A DNA stretch of 64,000 nucleotides from Streptomyces lycii (GTDB lineage: Bacteria > Actinomycetota > Actinomycetes > Streptomycetales > Streptomycetaceae). Under the pieces are notes generated by a model, which saw nothing but the letters and a program-made list of their open reading frames with translations, was not told the DNA's origin and searched no databases. Of the stretch, positions 16,262 through 26,114 are shown in pieces (position 1 is the stretch's first letter; the number at the start of each line of letters is the position of its first letter). The translations under genes were made by a program, and so were the position numbers. The DNA lies in contig NZ_WHPN01000254.1 in assembly GCF_009735685.1 (NCBI RefSeq), positions 20,529 to 84,528 of the forward strand, written 5' to 3'.

Positions 16262-16740
16262 ACGACCGCCGGATCCGTCCGGCACCGGTCCTGCTCGGCG
16301 GGCGGCACCCGGCTGTCCCAGCGGTTGGGCGGCCGTTGCCGGCTACAGCGCGTCCAGGCGATCGAGACCCGAACGCCACGCAGCTGCGTTCCGAGGTGGT
16401 CCGTTGGCCGGCTCCCGTGACACAGCGCCCGGAGGTCCGGCACCGCGCCGCTGAGACCGCCCGTCGTCACCCGCCGACGAGGCGCGCACCGGGCACCTGC
16501 GGGACAGCCGGGATTGTCCCGCGGGCCCGCAACCAACCGCCCGCCGGCACCGCGCGCCCCCGCGGCCGGAATTCGCTTGCCGGTACGGCGGACGCGCGCC
16601 CGGTTTCCTGCTGGGATGGCCGTGTCCGGGGACCGACAGCTGCCGCCCGCGACCGGGCAGGCGGCACTGGGCTGTCACCAGCAGGGCGGACAACGACCGG
16701 AGAGCGGGCCGAGCGACGGCCCGGGAGTGGGGAGTCGGGC

Positions 16741-17526
16741 ATGGCGGCGGAGAACATCGACGATGTCGTGGACGGACTGGCCGGGATCGTGCGGGAGGCC
16801 GGCCGCGCCGGTGACCGGGCCGGGTACTTCGCGGCGCTGTACCGGCAGGTGACCGTTGAGGTCCGCACGGCCATTCACCGCGGGCTGTTCGACGACGGCG
16901 CGCGGATGGACCGGTTCGACACGCACTTCGGCAACCGCTACTTCGACGCGTACGACGCCTGGCGCCGCGACCGCGGCGGGCCGCGTTGCTGGCGCGAGGC
17001 GTTCGGGCTGCTCGACGACGCCGACACCGTCATCGTCCAGCACCTGATACTCGGCGTGAACGCGCACATCAACCTCGACCTGGCCGTCGCCGCCGCGCGG
17101 ACCGGCCCGGGCGAGGCCATCCACGCGTTACGGCGCGACTTCCTGCTGATCAACGACATCCTCGCGCGGGTGGTGCTGGCCGTACAGGACTCGGTGGGCG
17201 CCCTCTCGCCCTTCATGTCGCTGCTGGACCGGATCGGAGCCCGCACCGACGAGCGGATCCTCGACTTCAGCATCCGGCAGTCCCGCGAGGAGGCGTGGTA
17301 CAACGCCGTTCTGCTGGCCGGCCAGGACGAGGAGGAGCGCGAGGCCACCCTCGAACGGCTCGACATCCGGACCGCCGTGCTCGCACGGCTGGCCGCGCGA
17401 CCGAGCGGCCTCGTCCGGCCGGCCCTGCAACTGATCGGGGCCACCGAGAGCGACGACGTGGCGGCCGTCATCACGCATCTGGACAGCGCCATGGCACGCC
17501 CCTCCGCCCGGCAGGGACCCGGGTGA
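16741..17526 (+). CDS. DUF5995 family protein
   Basis: A 261-residue, almost all-helical protein fitting DUF5995, common in actinobacteria with no assigned function. Characteristic stretches: RMDRFDTHFGNRYFDAYDAWRR (residues about 57-78), VQHLILGVNAHINLDLAVAAA with a conserved NAHINLDL core, FLLINDILARVVLAVQDSVG, and SIRQSREEAWYNAVLLAG. His and Asp residues in these segments could bind a metal, but this is unproven. ATG at 16741 has a GTGGGGAG site. It is a single-gene unit; no neighbour suggests a pathway. Confidence 0.85.
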   Translation: MAAENIDDVVDGLAGIVREAGRAGDRAGYFAALYRQVTVEVRTAIHRGLFDDGARMDRFDTHFGNRYFDAYDAWRRDRGGPRCWREAFGLLDDADTVIVQHLILGVNAHINLDLAVAAARTGPGEAIHALRRDFLLINDILARVVLAVQDSVGALSPFMSLLDRIGARTDERILDFSIRQSREEAWYNAVLLAGQDEEEREATLERLDIRTAVLARLAARPSGLVRPALQLIGATESDDVAAVITHLDSAMARPSARQGPG

Positions 17527-17746
17527 CGCCCGGCCGGCTCCCCCGGGCACGGTTACGGCCTCCCCGCGGCTGAGGGGCACGGACTGCTCCCCGCCCCGGC
17601 CGCCGCGAACCGGTGCGGCGCCGGCGGCCGGGTGGTCCCACACGTTCACCACGGCCGAGGGACCGGCGCGCTCGCGCGGTCCGAGTCGGACGGGCGCGCC
17701 TCCGGGATTGTGGGACAGCCGGGCGCGGCGGCTTCGGGCGAGGGTT

Positions 17747-18652
17747 TCAACCGGCCTCGCGCCGCCCGGTGGAGGACCCGGCGGGACGTTCCGGCAAGCC
17801 GCGCGCTCCGCAGGCGTCACCGTTCTCCCGGGCGAGCTGTTCGCCGTACATCGTGCCGACCAGTTCCGCGATACGGAGCTGTACCGGCGTCAGGTCCGAC
17901 GGCAGGCGCGCGGCCTCCTCGATGCCGGGCCAGCGCGCCCGGCCGGTTTCCCGGTCCACGGCGACCGGGGGCGCGTAACGGTCGTGGTCGATTCCGGCGG
18001 CCCGTTCGGCCTCCTCCATCGCCTGGTGGTGGGCCAGGTACTGAGCGGCGAGTTCCACGACTTCCGGGTCGTCGGGGTCCGTGAGCGCCGCCGCGGCCCG
18101 GTCCAGGCGGTCCTGTTCGGCGCGCAGCGTCCCGTCGGTGGAGAGGATGCCGAAGCCGGCGGCCTGGAGGGCGGCCTGGGCGGAGCCGAGGACTCGTTCT
18201 GTGACCAGCAGGGCATCGAGTTCGTCCGGCCGCAGCGGGCCCGCTCCGAGCCGGTCCAGCACATCGCCCACGGCCGGTGACAGCAGCCCCGCGTCGCTGT
18301 CGGCCCTGAGCAGGCGGCGCAGCACCTCCCGCTGGTCGCGGACGGCCGCCTCCTTCTCCGCCAGGCCGCGGTCGAGGTCTTCGAGCACCGTCCGCCGGGT
18401 GCGGTGGTCGCCGGGCGTGAGCACCTTCGGGATGTCGTCCAGGCCCAGCCCGGCCTCCCTCAGCCGCCGGATCCACAGCAGGCGCACGATGTCCTCGTAG
18501 CCGTACCGGCGTCGGTCGTCGGCTCCGCGCCGGGGCTCCGACAGCAGGCCGGTCTGGTGGTAGTGCCTGATGGCACGGGGCGTGGTGCCGACCAGGGCGG
18601 CCGCGTCACCGATCTTGACGGTCGGGTGGGGCAGGGGGGCTTCGGAGGTCAT
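17747..18652 (-). CDS. MerR family transcriptional regulator (TipA-like architecture)
   Basis: A 301-residue MerR-type regulator. Residues about 10-80 form the winged-helix domain: VKIGDAAALVGTTPRAIRHYHQTGLLSEPRR, then RRYGYEDIVRLLWIRRLREAGLGLDDI. A coiled coil follows (LDRGLAEKEAAVRDQREVLRRLL), then a long C-terminal helical region of about 180 residues that is probably a ligand-binding domain. ATG at 18652 starts directly before the fold. Target is unknown; the ABC-2 exporter genes lie about 500 bases away on the same strand and are a possible target, but no MerR-type spaced promoter was recognised there. Confidence 0.85.
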   Translation of the reverse strand: MTSEAPLPHPTVKIGDAAALVGTTPRAIRHYHQTGLLSEPRRGADDRRRYGYEDIVRLLWIRRLREAGLGLDDIPKVLTPGDHRTRRTVLEDLDRGLAEKEAAVRDQREVLRRLLRADSDAGLLSPAVGDVLDRLGAGPLRPDELDALLVTERVLGSAQAALQAAGFGILSTDGTLRAEQDRLDRAAAALTDPDDPEVVELAAQYLAHHQAMEEAERAAGIDHDRYAPPVAVDRETGRARWPGIEEAARLPSDLTPVQLRIAELVGTMYGEQLARENGDACGARGLPERPAGSSTGRREAG

Positions 18653-19169
18653 CGGATCTGCTGCCTTTCGCTCTCCGCACCACGACACCACATGCCGTTA
18701 CGTCATCCGCAACAGCGGGCGTACGGTCCGCCGGCCGGGATCGCGCGGCGCCGGCCGGGAAGTCCGCCGGGCGGCCGCCGGGCGGCTCGTCCGCGAGCCC
18801 GCCCGACGGTGCCGCCGGCCGCTCCCCCGCCTCGTGAATCATGTGCGGCACGCCGCCGTCGGTGCCGGACGACGGCCAGCGCGCGGACACCCGGGAAGCA
18901 GGCCGGGAAGGCGGCGCCGCGCGTCCGTTCTCCGGAGCCGCGGTGCCGGAGGCACAGACGACTCCGAGGTGGCCGCGGCGTGAGAAGCCGGCACCCGCCT
19001 CGGTGGTCAGGATGTCGCCGCCGCTCTCCTGGCCGGTGTTGTGCACCACGTACGCGCTGCCGCCCCGGGTGAGCAGACACGGCCCGCCGACGTTCAACGC
19101 GCCGACCGCGGCGTGGTCGGTCAGCGGCTTCGCGACGACCGGCCCTACTCCTCGTACGCGCCCGCCCGT
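18653..19169. other. 517-bp gap with a possible gene remnant
   Basis: On the minus strand, about 19110-18890, one frame reads VVAKPLTDHAAVGALNVGGP and then GGSAYVVHNTGQESGGDILTTEAG, which looks more protein-like than neighbouring frames. It has no good start and dissolves into low-complexity Arg/Pro sequence. I cannot name the family; it may be the tail of a lost gene. The MerR promoter must also lie at the left end of this gap. Confidence 0.3.
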
Positions 19170-20275
19170 CTACGCAGGCATCGCCCCGCTCCGCGCCGCC
19201 TTGCGGTGACGCGCGGTCAGGCGGGATCCGGACTCGCGGCGGGTGACGCGGCGCAGGAGGGGGACCGCGAGGAGGAACCCGAGGACCGCCCAGGCGGTCA
19301 GCACCAGGGCGACCATGGGCAGTTCCCAGGAGCCGGCCGCCTCGGCGGCCCGAGCGGAGTCCGGCAGCAGCGCCGAGCGCAGGCCCTGCGCCATCCACTT
19401 GAGCGGGAAGACCGAGGCCACCTGCTGGACCGGACCGGGCAGCGAGGTGATCGGGAACACCACTCCGGAGGTCAGCAGCAGCCCCATCGCGGGCAGCATG
19501 ACCAGTGCCAGCGCCTCGCGCGGGTTGGGCAGCACCGCGCCTATGGCCGCGCCCAGCGGTACGACGGCGAGCAGCCCGAGCGTGGTGACCCACAGCAGCG
19601 TCAGCCAGCCGGCCGGTCCCTGCGGCAGTGGCCCGTTCACCAGGAGTGCCGTGGCCGCCAGGAGCAGGGCGAGGACGCCGACCGCCGTGACGACCACCAG
19701 CAGGCACTTGGCGACGAGATAGGCCGGTATCCCGCCGGGCGTGGCACGCAGCCGCAGCAGGGCGCCCTCCTCCCGCTCGGTCACCAGTATCTGCGGGAGG
19801 TTGAGCAGCCCGATCTGGAACAGCAGATAGGCGGCGAACCCCGCAAGCACCAGATGGGCCATCGGAGTCCGCGTGCCCGGCACGTTGTCGTCGACGTACG
19901 CGACGATCAGCACGGCGACGACCACATTGCTCAGGTGGCCGGACATCTCCTTGGGGTTGCGCAGGAGGTGCCGCAGCTCGATGCCGCCGCGGAGGAAACC
20001 CGCACGCCAGTAGCGGCGGGCGGCGGCCCGCGGCCTTCCCGGCCCGCCCGCCGCGCCGTTCCCTCCCGCCGTGTCGCTCCGGTCACCCGCGCCGTTCCCG
20101 TCACCCGCGCCGTTCCCGTCACCCGCGCCGTTCCGGCCTGCCGCGTCGCTCCCGTCCGTCACGTCGCTCCCACCCGCCGCGTCCGCCGTCGCGTCCGCCG
20201 TCGGGGCGCGGCGGGGCGGGCCGGCCCGCCCCGCCCGGCCGGCCCGCCCCGTCCTGTTGGTCACGCGTATCCCCC

Positions 20276-20279
<4 letters not shown>
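19170..20279 (-). CDS. ABC-2 type exporter permease
   Basis: A 369-residue permease of the ABC-2 drug/antibiotic export class. Residues 1-80 are a hydrophilic, repetitive cytoplasmic extension (GNGAGD repeats from a triple 18-base DNA repeat at 20082-20134). Six hydrophobic segments follow (for example VVVAVLIVAYV, LVLAGFAAYLLFQIGLL, LLVVVTAVGVLALLLAATALL, LTLLWVTTLGLLAVVPLGAAIG, ALVMLPAMGLLLTSGVVFP and MVALVLTAWAVLGFLLAVPLL). ATG at 20279 overlaps the ATPase stop (ATGA), so the two subunits are coupled. The pair probably exports a drug or lipid; substrate unknown. Confidence 0.87.
20082..20134. repeat. 18-bp in-frame triplicate inside the permease gene
   Basis: Three consecutive copies of gtcacccgcgccgttccc, the third incomplete. 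On the coding strand each copy gives GNGAGD. It lies in the hydrophilic N-terminal extension, so copy changes would alter length without breaking the frame. Confidence 0.8.
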
Positions 20280-21217
<938 letters not shown>

Positions 21218-21462
21218 CGTCCTGCCTCCGCGTGCCGCTGTCGTGGTGCCGCCCCGTCCGCGGCCGTTCACGGGGGCGCCGTCCGCCGCCGCCCCTGCCG
21301 GACGGGTCGTCGCCGGGCGCGGCGCACTCGACAATCGCCGGAACCCAGGGCGGATGTCCAGCGGACGGGCGGACGGGCAGGCGGCGGACGGCGGCGACAG
21401 CCGGCGACTGCCCGCCGGTGGGTGATCTGCGCCGACGGGCAGCCGCGCTCCGGCCGTTCCGC

Positions 21463-22686
21463 TCAGACGGCCTCGGCGTAGTCGGGCAGCACCAGTCCCG
21501 AGTGCGCCGCGCTCCTTTCCCGCGCGCCCGCCGCCGCCATGGCCTTCGCCGCCGCCCGCGGGTCGCGCACCATCGCGTTGCGGGCCTGCAGTTCCTCCTG
21601 CGTCGCCGGCGCGACCACCGTGCCGCCGCCGGTGGCCAGCGCCTGGTTGCGTTCCGCGAAGGGCCGCGCCCGGCGCTCGTACGCCGCGAAGGCGTCCCGG
21701 TGGTCCGCGTGCGTGGCCAGTTCACCGGCCAGGACGTAAGCGCCGACGAGGGAGACGCTCGATCCCTGGCCGGAGAGGAACGACGTCGCGTGCGCCGCGT
21801 CGCCCGCCAGCGCGACGCGGCCGCGGGACCACGTGGGCAGCCGGATCTGGCTGACGATGTCACAGAAGAGATCGTCGGCCTCCAGCATCGCGCCGACCAG
21901 GCGCGGCAGGTGCCAGACGCGTTCCGGGAAGCGCGCCGCGACCAGGTCGCGCTGCGCCCGCGGGTCACGGAACGCTTCGAAGGGCGGGGTTTCGCGGGTG
22001 AAGGTGAGGAAGCCGTGCACCCGGCCGGACGGCTCGTGGGCGTAGAGGACGGCACCGCGTCCCGGGTCGTTCCAGACGACGCCCTCGTGTGCGAGCCCGA
22101 ACTCGTTCGGCAGCGTGAAGCCCGCGAAGACGTGCCCCAGGTAGCGGTGGAACGGCTCCTCGGGGCCGAAGACCAGCCGACGGGTGTTCGAGTGCAGTCC
22201 GTCCGCGCCGACCACGAGGTCGAAGGTGCGGCGTGCGCCGCTGCCGAAAACGACGTGCACGGCCTCCCCGTCGTCGTCCAGCGTCGCGATCGAGTCGCCG
22301 AAGAGGAACTCGACCCGGTCCCGCAGCGGCGCGCTCAGGGCGTCGGCCAGGTCCCCGCGCCGCACTTCGAGGTCGAGGCCAGCCGCTCCCCCGGTCAACT
22401 GCTCCGGCTGCACCGAGCCGACCGTCTCCCCCGCCGGGTCGACGAAGGTGATGCGCCGGGTGCCGACATGCGCCTCGCGCAGACGCGGCAGCAAACCCAT
22501 GCGGGCGACGACTTCGCGGGCCGTGCCGCGTATGTCGATCGCGTATCCGCCACCGCGCACGGCGGCCGCCTTCTCGACGACGGTCACCTCGAAGCCGTAC
22601 CGGTCGAGCCAGTACGCGAGCGCCGGGCCCGCGATGCTCGCTCCGGAGATCAGTACGCGGCGGGCGGGACGGGACGTGTTCCTCAT
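21463..22686 (-). CDS. FAD-dependent aromatic monooxygenase (PHBH/TetX-like)
   Basis: A 407-residue class A flavoprotein monooxygenase. Seen: GxGxxG-type GASIAGPALAYWLDRYG at residues about 14-32, the DG motif DLVVGADGLHSNTR and the GD motif GRVALAGDAAHATSFLSGQG, which together bind FAD and NAD(P)H. Length and motifs fit enzymes that hydroxylate aromatic or polyketide compounds, including tetracycline- and rifampicin-inactivating ones. ATG at 22686 is close to AAAGG. It is divergent from a MarR regulator across 170 bases with two related dyads, so it is probably repressed by that protein and induced by a phenolic or drug ligand (inference). Confidence 0.87.
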   Translation of the reverse strand: MRNTSRPARRVLISGASIAGPALAYWLDRYGFEVTVVEKAAAVRGGGYAIDIRGTAREVVARMGLLPRLREAHVGTRRITFVDPAGETVGSVQPEQLTGGAAGLDLEVRRGDLADALSAPLRDRVEFLFGDSIATLDDDGEAVHVVFGSGARRTFDLVVGADGLHSNTRRLVFGPEEPFHRYLGHVFAGFTLPNEFGLAHEGVVWNDPGRGAVLYAHEPSGRVHGFLTFTRETPPFEAFRDPRAQRDLVAARFPERVWHLPRLVGAMLEADDLFCDIVSQIRLPTWSRGRVALAGDAAHATSFLSGQGSSVSLVGAYVLAGELATHADHRDAFAAYERRARPFAERNQALATGGGTVVAPATQEELQARNAMVRDPRAAAKAMAAAGARERSAAHSGLVLPDYAEAV

Positions 22687-22757
22687 GGCTGCTCGCCTTT
22701 CCGCCGGGCCTGCCCCGGCCAGGAGGCGGTACGCACCAGGCCCAAGATGAAGATGCG

Positions 22758-22768
22758 TACCTCAGGTA
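22758..22768. promoter_or_regulatory. short dyad TACCT-N-AGGTA near the monooxygenase
   Basis: A perfect inverted repeat TACCTCAGGTA located 72 bases upstream of the monooxygenase start. Its arms match those of the longer dyad at 22825-22841. It is a plausible MarR-type operator half of a regulator-target pair. Confidence 0.55.
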
Positions 22769-22824
22769 TCCTTATGGCGGCCGTGCGGCACCCCTGCCGC
22801 CGTCCGTCCGCTCCCACGATATAG

Positions 22825-22841
22825 ATACCTCACTCAGGTAT
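22825..22841. promoter_or_regulatory. dyad ATACCT-N5-AGGTAT in front of marR
   Basis: A perfect inverted repeat (ATACCTCACTCAGGTAT) ending 16 bases before the MarR start and lying in an AT-rich patch. Arms are shared with 22758-22768. MarR proteins typically bind 16-20 base dyads of this kind and repress both divergent genes. Confidence 0.65.
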
Positions 22842-22856
22842 GCAAACGGAGGTGTC

Positions 22857-23369
22857 ATGCCGCCCGAGACCCCCGGGGCGCCCGTACCGGAGGATCCCCA
22901 CTCCGGCCTGCTCGCCGTGCTCCCCCGGATCACCCAGCTCAGCGCGGCCATCACCAAGGGCCGGCTGGTCGAACGCGCCACCGAGCACGCCGGGCTGGCC
23001 CGCGAGCGCCCCGCCATGGGGGTGCTGGTGTCCCTTCGCACGGCGGGCGCGCCGCTGCGCATCGGTGAGATCGCCGACCGCATGCAGGTGGTGGGCCCGC
23101 ACGTCACCCGTCAGGTCCAGATCCTGGAGAAACGCGGGCTCGTACGACGCGTCGCCGACCCGCACGACCGCCGGGTGAGCCTCATCGAACCGACCGGTGC
23201 GGGCACGGAGGCGGCCAACCGGTACGCGACCTTCGTGCTCGGCTGGTTCGCCGAGACGCTCGCCGACTGGCCGCAGCAGGACCGCGACGACCTCGCCCGC
23301 CTCCTCGCCCGTCTCGCCGACGACGTGACGGCCCGGCTGACACGGGGGGACGCGGACGGGGATGACTGA
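22857..23369 (+). CDS. MarR family transcriptional regulator
   Basis: A 170-residue MarR-type winged-helix repressor. Seen: LPRITQLSAAITKGRLVERA, the recognition region LRIGEIADRMQVVGPHVTRQVQILEKRGLVRR and the wing DPHDRRVSLIEPTGAG. The C-terminal helices form the dimer interface. ATG at 22857 has GGAGGTGTC immediately upstream. Divergent from the flavin monooxygenase; dyads in the shared gap support co-regulation. Confidence 0.87.
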   Translation: MPPETPGAPVPEDPHSGLLAVLPRITQLSAAITKGRLVERATEHAGLARERPAMGVLVSLRTAGAPLRIGEIADRMQVVGPHVTRQVQILEKRGLVRRVADPHDRRVSLIEPTGAGTEAANRYATFVLGWFAETLADWPQQDRDDLARLLARLADDVTARLTRGDADGDD

Positions 23370-23672
23370 CACTCCGGGCGCACCCGGCACCCGGCTCCCG
23401 CGCGTCCCGGCGGCCCCCGCCACACGTCGCGCCCACGGCCTCCGGCCGGGGCCCGCGCGGGACCGGCGCACTCCCGGATCGGGCGTCGCCGTGGTGAAGG
23501 CGGCAAGACCGGTGTAGCGTCAGGGGCAGCTGTCATGGTTCCGAAGTACCCGTCGCCCGTGAGCGCGAGTTCACGGGCGATTACGCTGTTCAGCGCCTCT
23601 GAGGACCAGGGCGATCACCTCCGGCTTCCCGCGCGTGCGGGAAACCGACCTCGAGTCCTTTTGGAGGACAGT
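23370..23672 (+). promoter_or_regulatory. upstream region and long 5' leader of the cold-shock gene
   Basis: No gene. The last 150 bases or so before the cold-shock ATG are probably the promoter and an untranslated leader, including the self-complementary cgcgtgcggg and the TTGGAGGAC ribosome site. Cold-shock genes generally carry long leaders that control translation at low temperature. The exact transcription start cannot be fixed from sequence. Confidence 0.4.
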
Positions 23673-23876
23673 ATGGCCAGCGGAACCGTCAAGTGGTTCA
23701 ACTCGGAAAAGGGCTTCGGCTTCATCGAGCAGGACGGCGGCGGCGCCGACGTCTTCGCCCACTACTCGAACATCGCCGCGCAGGGCTTCCGTGAGCTCCA
23801 GGAAGGCCAGAAGGTGAACTTCGACGTCACCCAGGGCCAGAAGGGCCCGCAGGCGGAGAACATCACCCCCGCCTGA
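23673..23876 (+). CDS. cold-shock protein (CspA family)
   Basis: A 67-residue single cold-shock domain, full length for the family. Seen: RNP1 KGFGFIEQ and RNP2 VFAHYSNI, with conserved [12 protein letters not shown] at the start. It binds single-stranded RNA and DNA as an RNA chaperone in the cytoplasm. ATG at 23673 follows TTGGAGGACAGT, a strong ribosome site. It is a single-gene unit closed by a strong stem-loop at 23888-23925. Nearby on the other side of a small gene is an acyl desaturase, another cold-responsive function in many bacteria. Confidence 0.96.
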   Translation: MASGTVKWFNSEKGFGFIEQDGGGADVFAHYSNIAAQGFRELQEGQKVNFDVTQGQKGPQAENITPA

Positions 23877-23887
23877 TCCGCGTCCGT

Positions 23888-23925
23888 ACGGAGCCCGCCC
23901 GGCGAGTTCGCCGGGCGGGCTCCGT
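23888..23925 (+). terminator. strong stem-loop terminator after the cold-shock gene
   Basis: A perfect 16-base-pair stem (ACGGAGCCCGCCCGGC and its complement) with a six-base loop, 12 bases after the stop. No T-tract follows, which is normal for high-GC actinobacteria. It may also end the convergent small gene at 24003-24275. Confidence 0.88.
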
Positions 23926-24002
23926 CCGTTCCGGGCCGGGGCCCGCCGCGGGCGCCGTCCCGGCCGCGCCGTACGTGCCGGGAACCGCCCGGTGCCCCGG
24001 TT

Positions 24003-24275
24003 CTAGGAGCCGCCGGCCCCGTGCCTGCGCACGCGCTCGGCCAGCGGCAGGGGCGTCTCGTCCAGACCGCCGACCGAGCCGCTCGCCATGCGCGCGCATG
24101 TGCCGTGGCAGGCGAGGAGCTGCTTGTCGTCGCGGTGGGAGACCACCGCCACCTCCTGACCGGAAGCGTCGCGGTAGTCGGTTCCGCAGATGAGGCAGGC
24201 CAGCCCGGAGAGCATCTCCGGGGTCGGCCCGGAGCGGCCTCGCCGGCGGCCGGAGATCGATTCCTGTGAATACAT
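24003..24275 (-). CDS. small cysteine-containing protein, possible zinc binding
   Basis: A 90-residue protein. Residues about 25-60 read LACLICGTDYRD, then VVSHRDDKQLLACHGTCARM: a CxxC followed by HxxxC, with spacing compatible with one zinc ion. No signal peptide. ATG at 24275 has an AAGAGGATGCGG run upstream. Similar small proteins are common in actinobacteria without known function; I cannot name a family. It is convergent with the cold-shock gene and divergent from the desaturase. Confidence 0.6.
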   Translation of the reverse strand: MYSQESISGRRRGRSGPTPEMLSGLACLICGTDYRDASGQEVAVVSHRDDKQLLACHGTCARMASGSVGGLDETPLPLAERVRRHGAGGS

Positions 24276-24868
24276 GCGTCCGCATCCTCTTGATCGGTTC
24301 TGGGCCGTGCTCATCGGTTCGGAGCCGCACCGGCCGGGCCTGACGTGCTGATCGGCTCGGGGGCGGACGCCGGCTGCCGAAGGGTCCCGGAGGCATCCCG
24401 GCGGCCGGGACATCCGTTCGGGCCGCGAGCGGGACCGGGTACGGGAGGGGCGTGGCCGTACGAGCCACGAGACATGGTGCGGCTCTTTTCCGGCCGGGTT
24501 CTCCGCGCTGCGCCGGCCTGTGCCGTTCTGCGGGGGCGACGCCGAAACGGGAACGGCGTGCAGGGTGCGCTCGTGCCGCAACCGTACTCCCCTCCGGCCC
24601 CCGGCACGTGCCACGCGCGCCCTCCGGAACCGCCGCCGGAAGCACCGTCGGCGCCCTTCCCGCCCGGGTGGGAACAATGCCGGCGCACCGGACGTTGTTC
24701 AGGTGGTTGTAGTTGGAGTTTGCAGACGTGGAAGCGCCCGCGGAGTTCTGTCGCGGGCGTTCTGTCGTTTCGGGCCTGTTCGTGCTGCATCCGCTTTTGC
24801 CGTACGGGCCGCCCGCGCCCGGCGCCTCGCGCCGGTGACGCCGGCCCGCACATCCCGGAGGGACACCC
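24276..24868. other. 593-bp divergent region upstream of the desaturase
   Basis: No gene is supported. Near 24695-24730 base composition falls (ttgttcaggtggttgtagtt and following), which fits a promoter or transcription start for the desaturase. A stem-loop follows at 24735-24759, leaving a leader of roughly 100-150 bases before its GTG. Confidence 0.45.
24735..24759 (+). promoter_or_regulatory. leader stem-loop before the desaturase gene
   Basis: CGCCCGCG and CGCGGGCG pair as an eight-base stem with a nine-base loop, followed by a T-rich stretch (ttctgtcgtttc). It could be an attenuator or a temperature-sensitive leader element, or just a terminator of a short upstream transcript. Position about 110 bases before the start codon favours a leader element. 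Confidence 0.4.
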
Positions 24869-25972
24869 GTGAGCACTGACACCGTCAACCTGGACACCGG
24901 TCCGCCGCCGCCCCGGCCCCCGGAGGCCGACAGCTCCCCTCCGAGGGCCCGGGGCAGCGACTACGCCGCGCTCTCCCGTGAGGTCAAGCGGAGCGGGCTG
25001 CTGAAGCGGCGGCCGGGCTACTACTCCGCCAAGGTGGGCGTGAACCTCCTCCTGCTGGCCGCCGGGTGGACCGCGTTCGTACTGATCGGGCAGTCCTGGT
25101 GGCAGTTGCTCACCGCCGCCTTCCTCGCCGTGATGTTCACCCAGACCGGCTTCATCGGGCACGACGCGGGACACCACCAGATCGCCGGTTCCAAGCGCGT
25201 CAACAACCTGCTCGGCCGCGTGCACGCCGATCTGCTGATCGGCCTCAGCTACGGCTGGTGGATCACCAAGCACAACCGGCACCACTCGCACCCGAACCAC
25301 ATCGACCGCGACCCCGACATCGCCGACGGGGCCATCGCCTTCACCGAGGACCATGCCCGCGTCCGCAGCGGGGCGTACGCGTGGCTGGCCCGCCACCAGG
25401 CCTGGCTGTTCTTCCCGATGCTGCTGCTCGAAGGGCTCGCCCTGCACGTCGCCGGTGTCCGGGCCCTGCTCGACCGCACCGGCACGGCGACCTCGCGGAG
25501 GACCAAGGTGGCCGAGGCCGGCCTGCTCACGGCGCACATCGGCGGCTATCTCGCCGCGCTGTTCCTGGTCCTGACTCCCCTTCAGGCCGTCGTGTTCCTG
25601 CTCGTGCACCAGGGGCTGTTCGGCCTGTACATGGGCTGCTCGTTCGCCCCGAACCACAAGGGCATGGCGATGTTCGGCAAGGACGACAAGGTGGACTTCC
25701 TGCGCCGGCAGGTGCTGACGTCACGCAACATCCGCGGCCACCGGCTCACCGACTTCGCGCTCGGCGGGCTCAACTACCAGATCGAGCACCACCTGTTCCC
25801 GTCGATGCCGCGGCCCAGCCTGCGCCATGCCCAGGAACTCGTGCGCGACTACTGCGCCCGGCACGGCATCGCATACCACGAGACCGGGCTCTTCGACTCG
25901 TACGCCCAGGTGCTGCGGCACCTCCACTCGGTGGCCGGCCCGCTGCGCCTGCGCCCCGAGCTGGAGTACTGA
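24869..25972 (+). CDS. membrane fatty acid desaturase (acyl-lipid/acyl-CoA type)
   Basis: A 367-residue integral membrane di-iron desaturase. Three histidine boxes are intact: HDAGHH at 98, HNRHHSHPN at 135 and QIEHHLFP (first His 307). Hydrophobic helices lie at about residues 55-95 and 170-245. The third box with Gln before I-E-H-H is typical of front-end (delta-5/delta-6-like) desaturases, but bacterial members often use other positions. GTG at 24869 has GGAGGGAC upstream. No cytochrome b5 fusion is present; electron donors are not nearby. It probably adjusts membrane fluidity, consistent with its neighbour cold-shock gene. Confidence 0.92.
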   Translation: MSTDTVNLDTGPPPPRPPEADSSPPRARGSDYAALSREVKRSGLLKRRPGYYSAKVGVNLLLLAAGWTAFVLIGQSWWQLLTAAFLAVMFTQTGFIGHDAGHHQIAGSKRVNNLLGRVHADLLIGLSYGWWITKHNRHHSHPNHIDRDPDIADGAIAFTEDHARVRSGAYAWLARHQAWLFFPMLLLEGLALHVAGVRALLDRTGTATSRRTKVAEAGLLTAHIGGYLAALFLVLTPLQAVVFLLVHQGLFGLYMGCSFAPNHKGMAMFGKDDKVDFLRRQVLTSRNIRGHRLTDFALGGLNYQIEHHLFPSMPRPSLRHAQELVRDYCARHGIAYHETGLFDSYAQVLRHLHSVAGPLRLRPELEY

Positions 25973-26114
25973 CCGCACCGCCGCTCCCGGCACCGTCCCG
26001 GAGGACCGGCGCGAACCCCGGCCGGGCGGCGGGCCCGGTACCGGGATGAAGCGCCCACCGAGGCCCCCGCTGACCCGCTCGCCGCGGGGCACGCTCGCCG
26101 CGGGGCGGCCGCGG

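Noticed and set aside
18606..19097. minus-strand frame of 163 codons after the ABC permease
   Set aside because: Part of it looks protein-like, but it has no convincing start, overlaps the MerR start region and ends in low-complexity sequence; kept only as a possible remnant.
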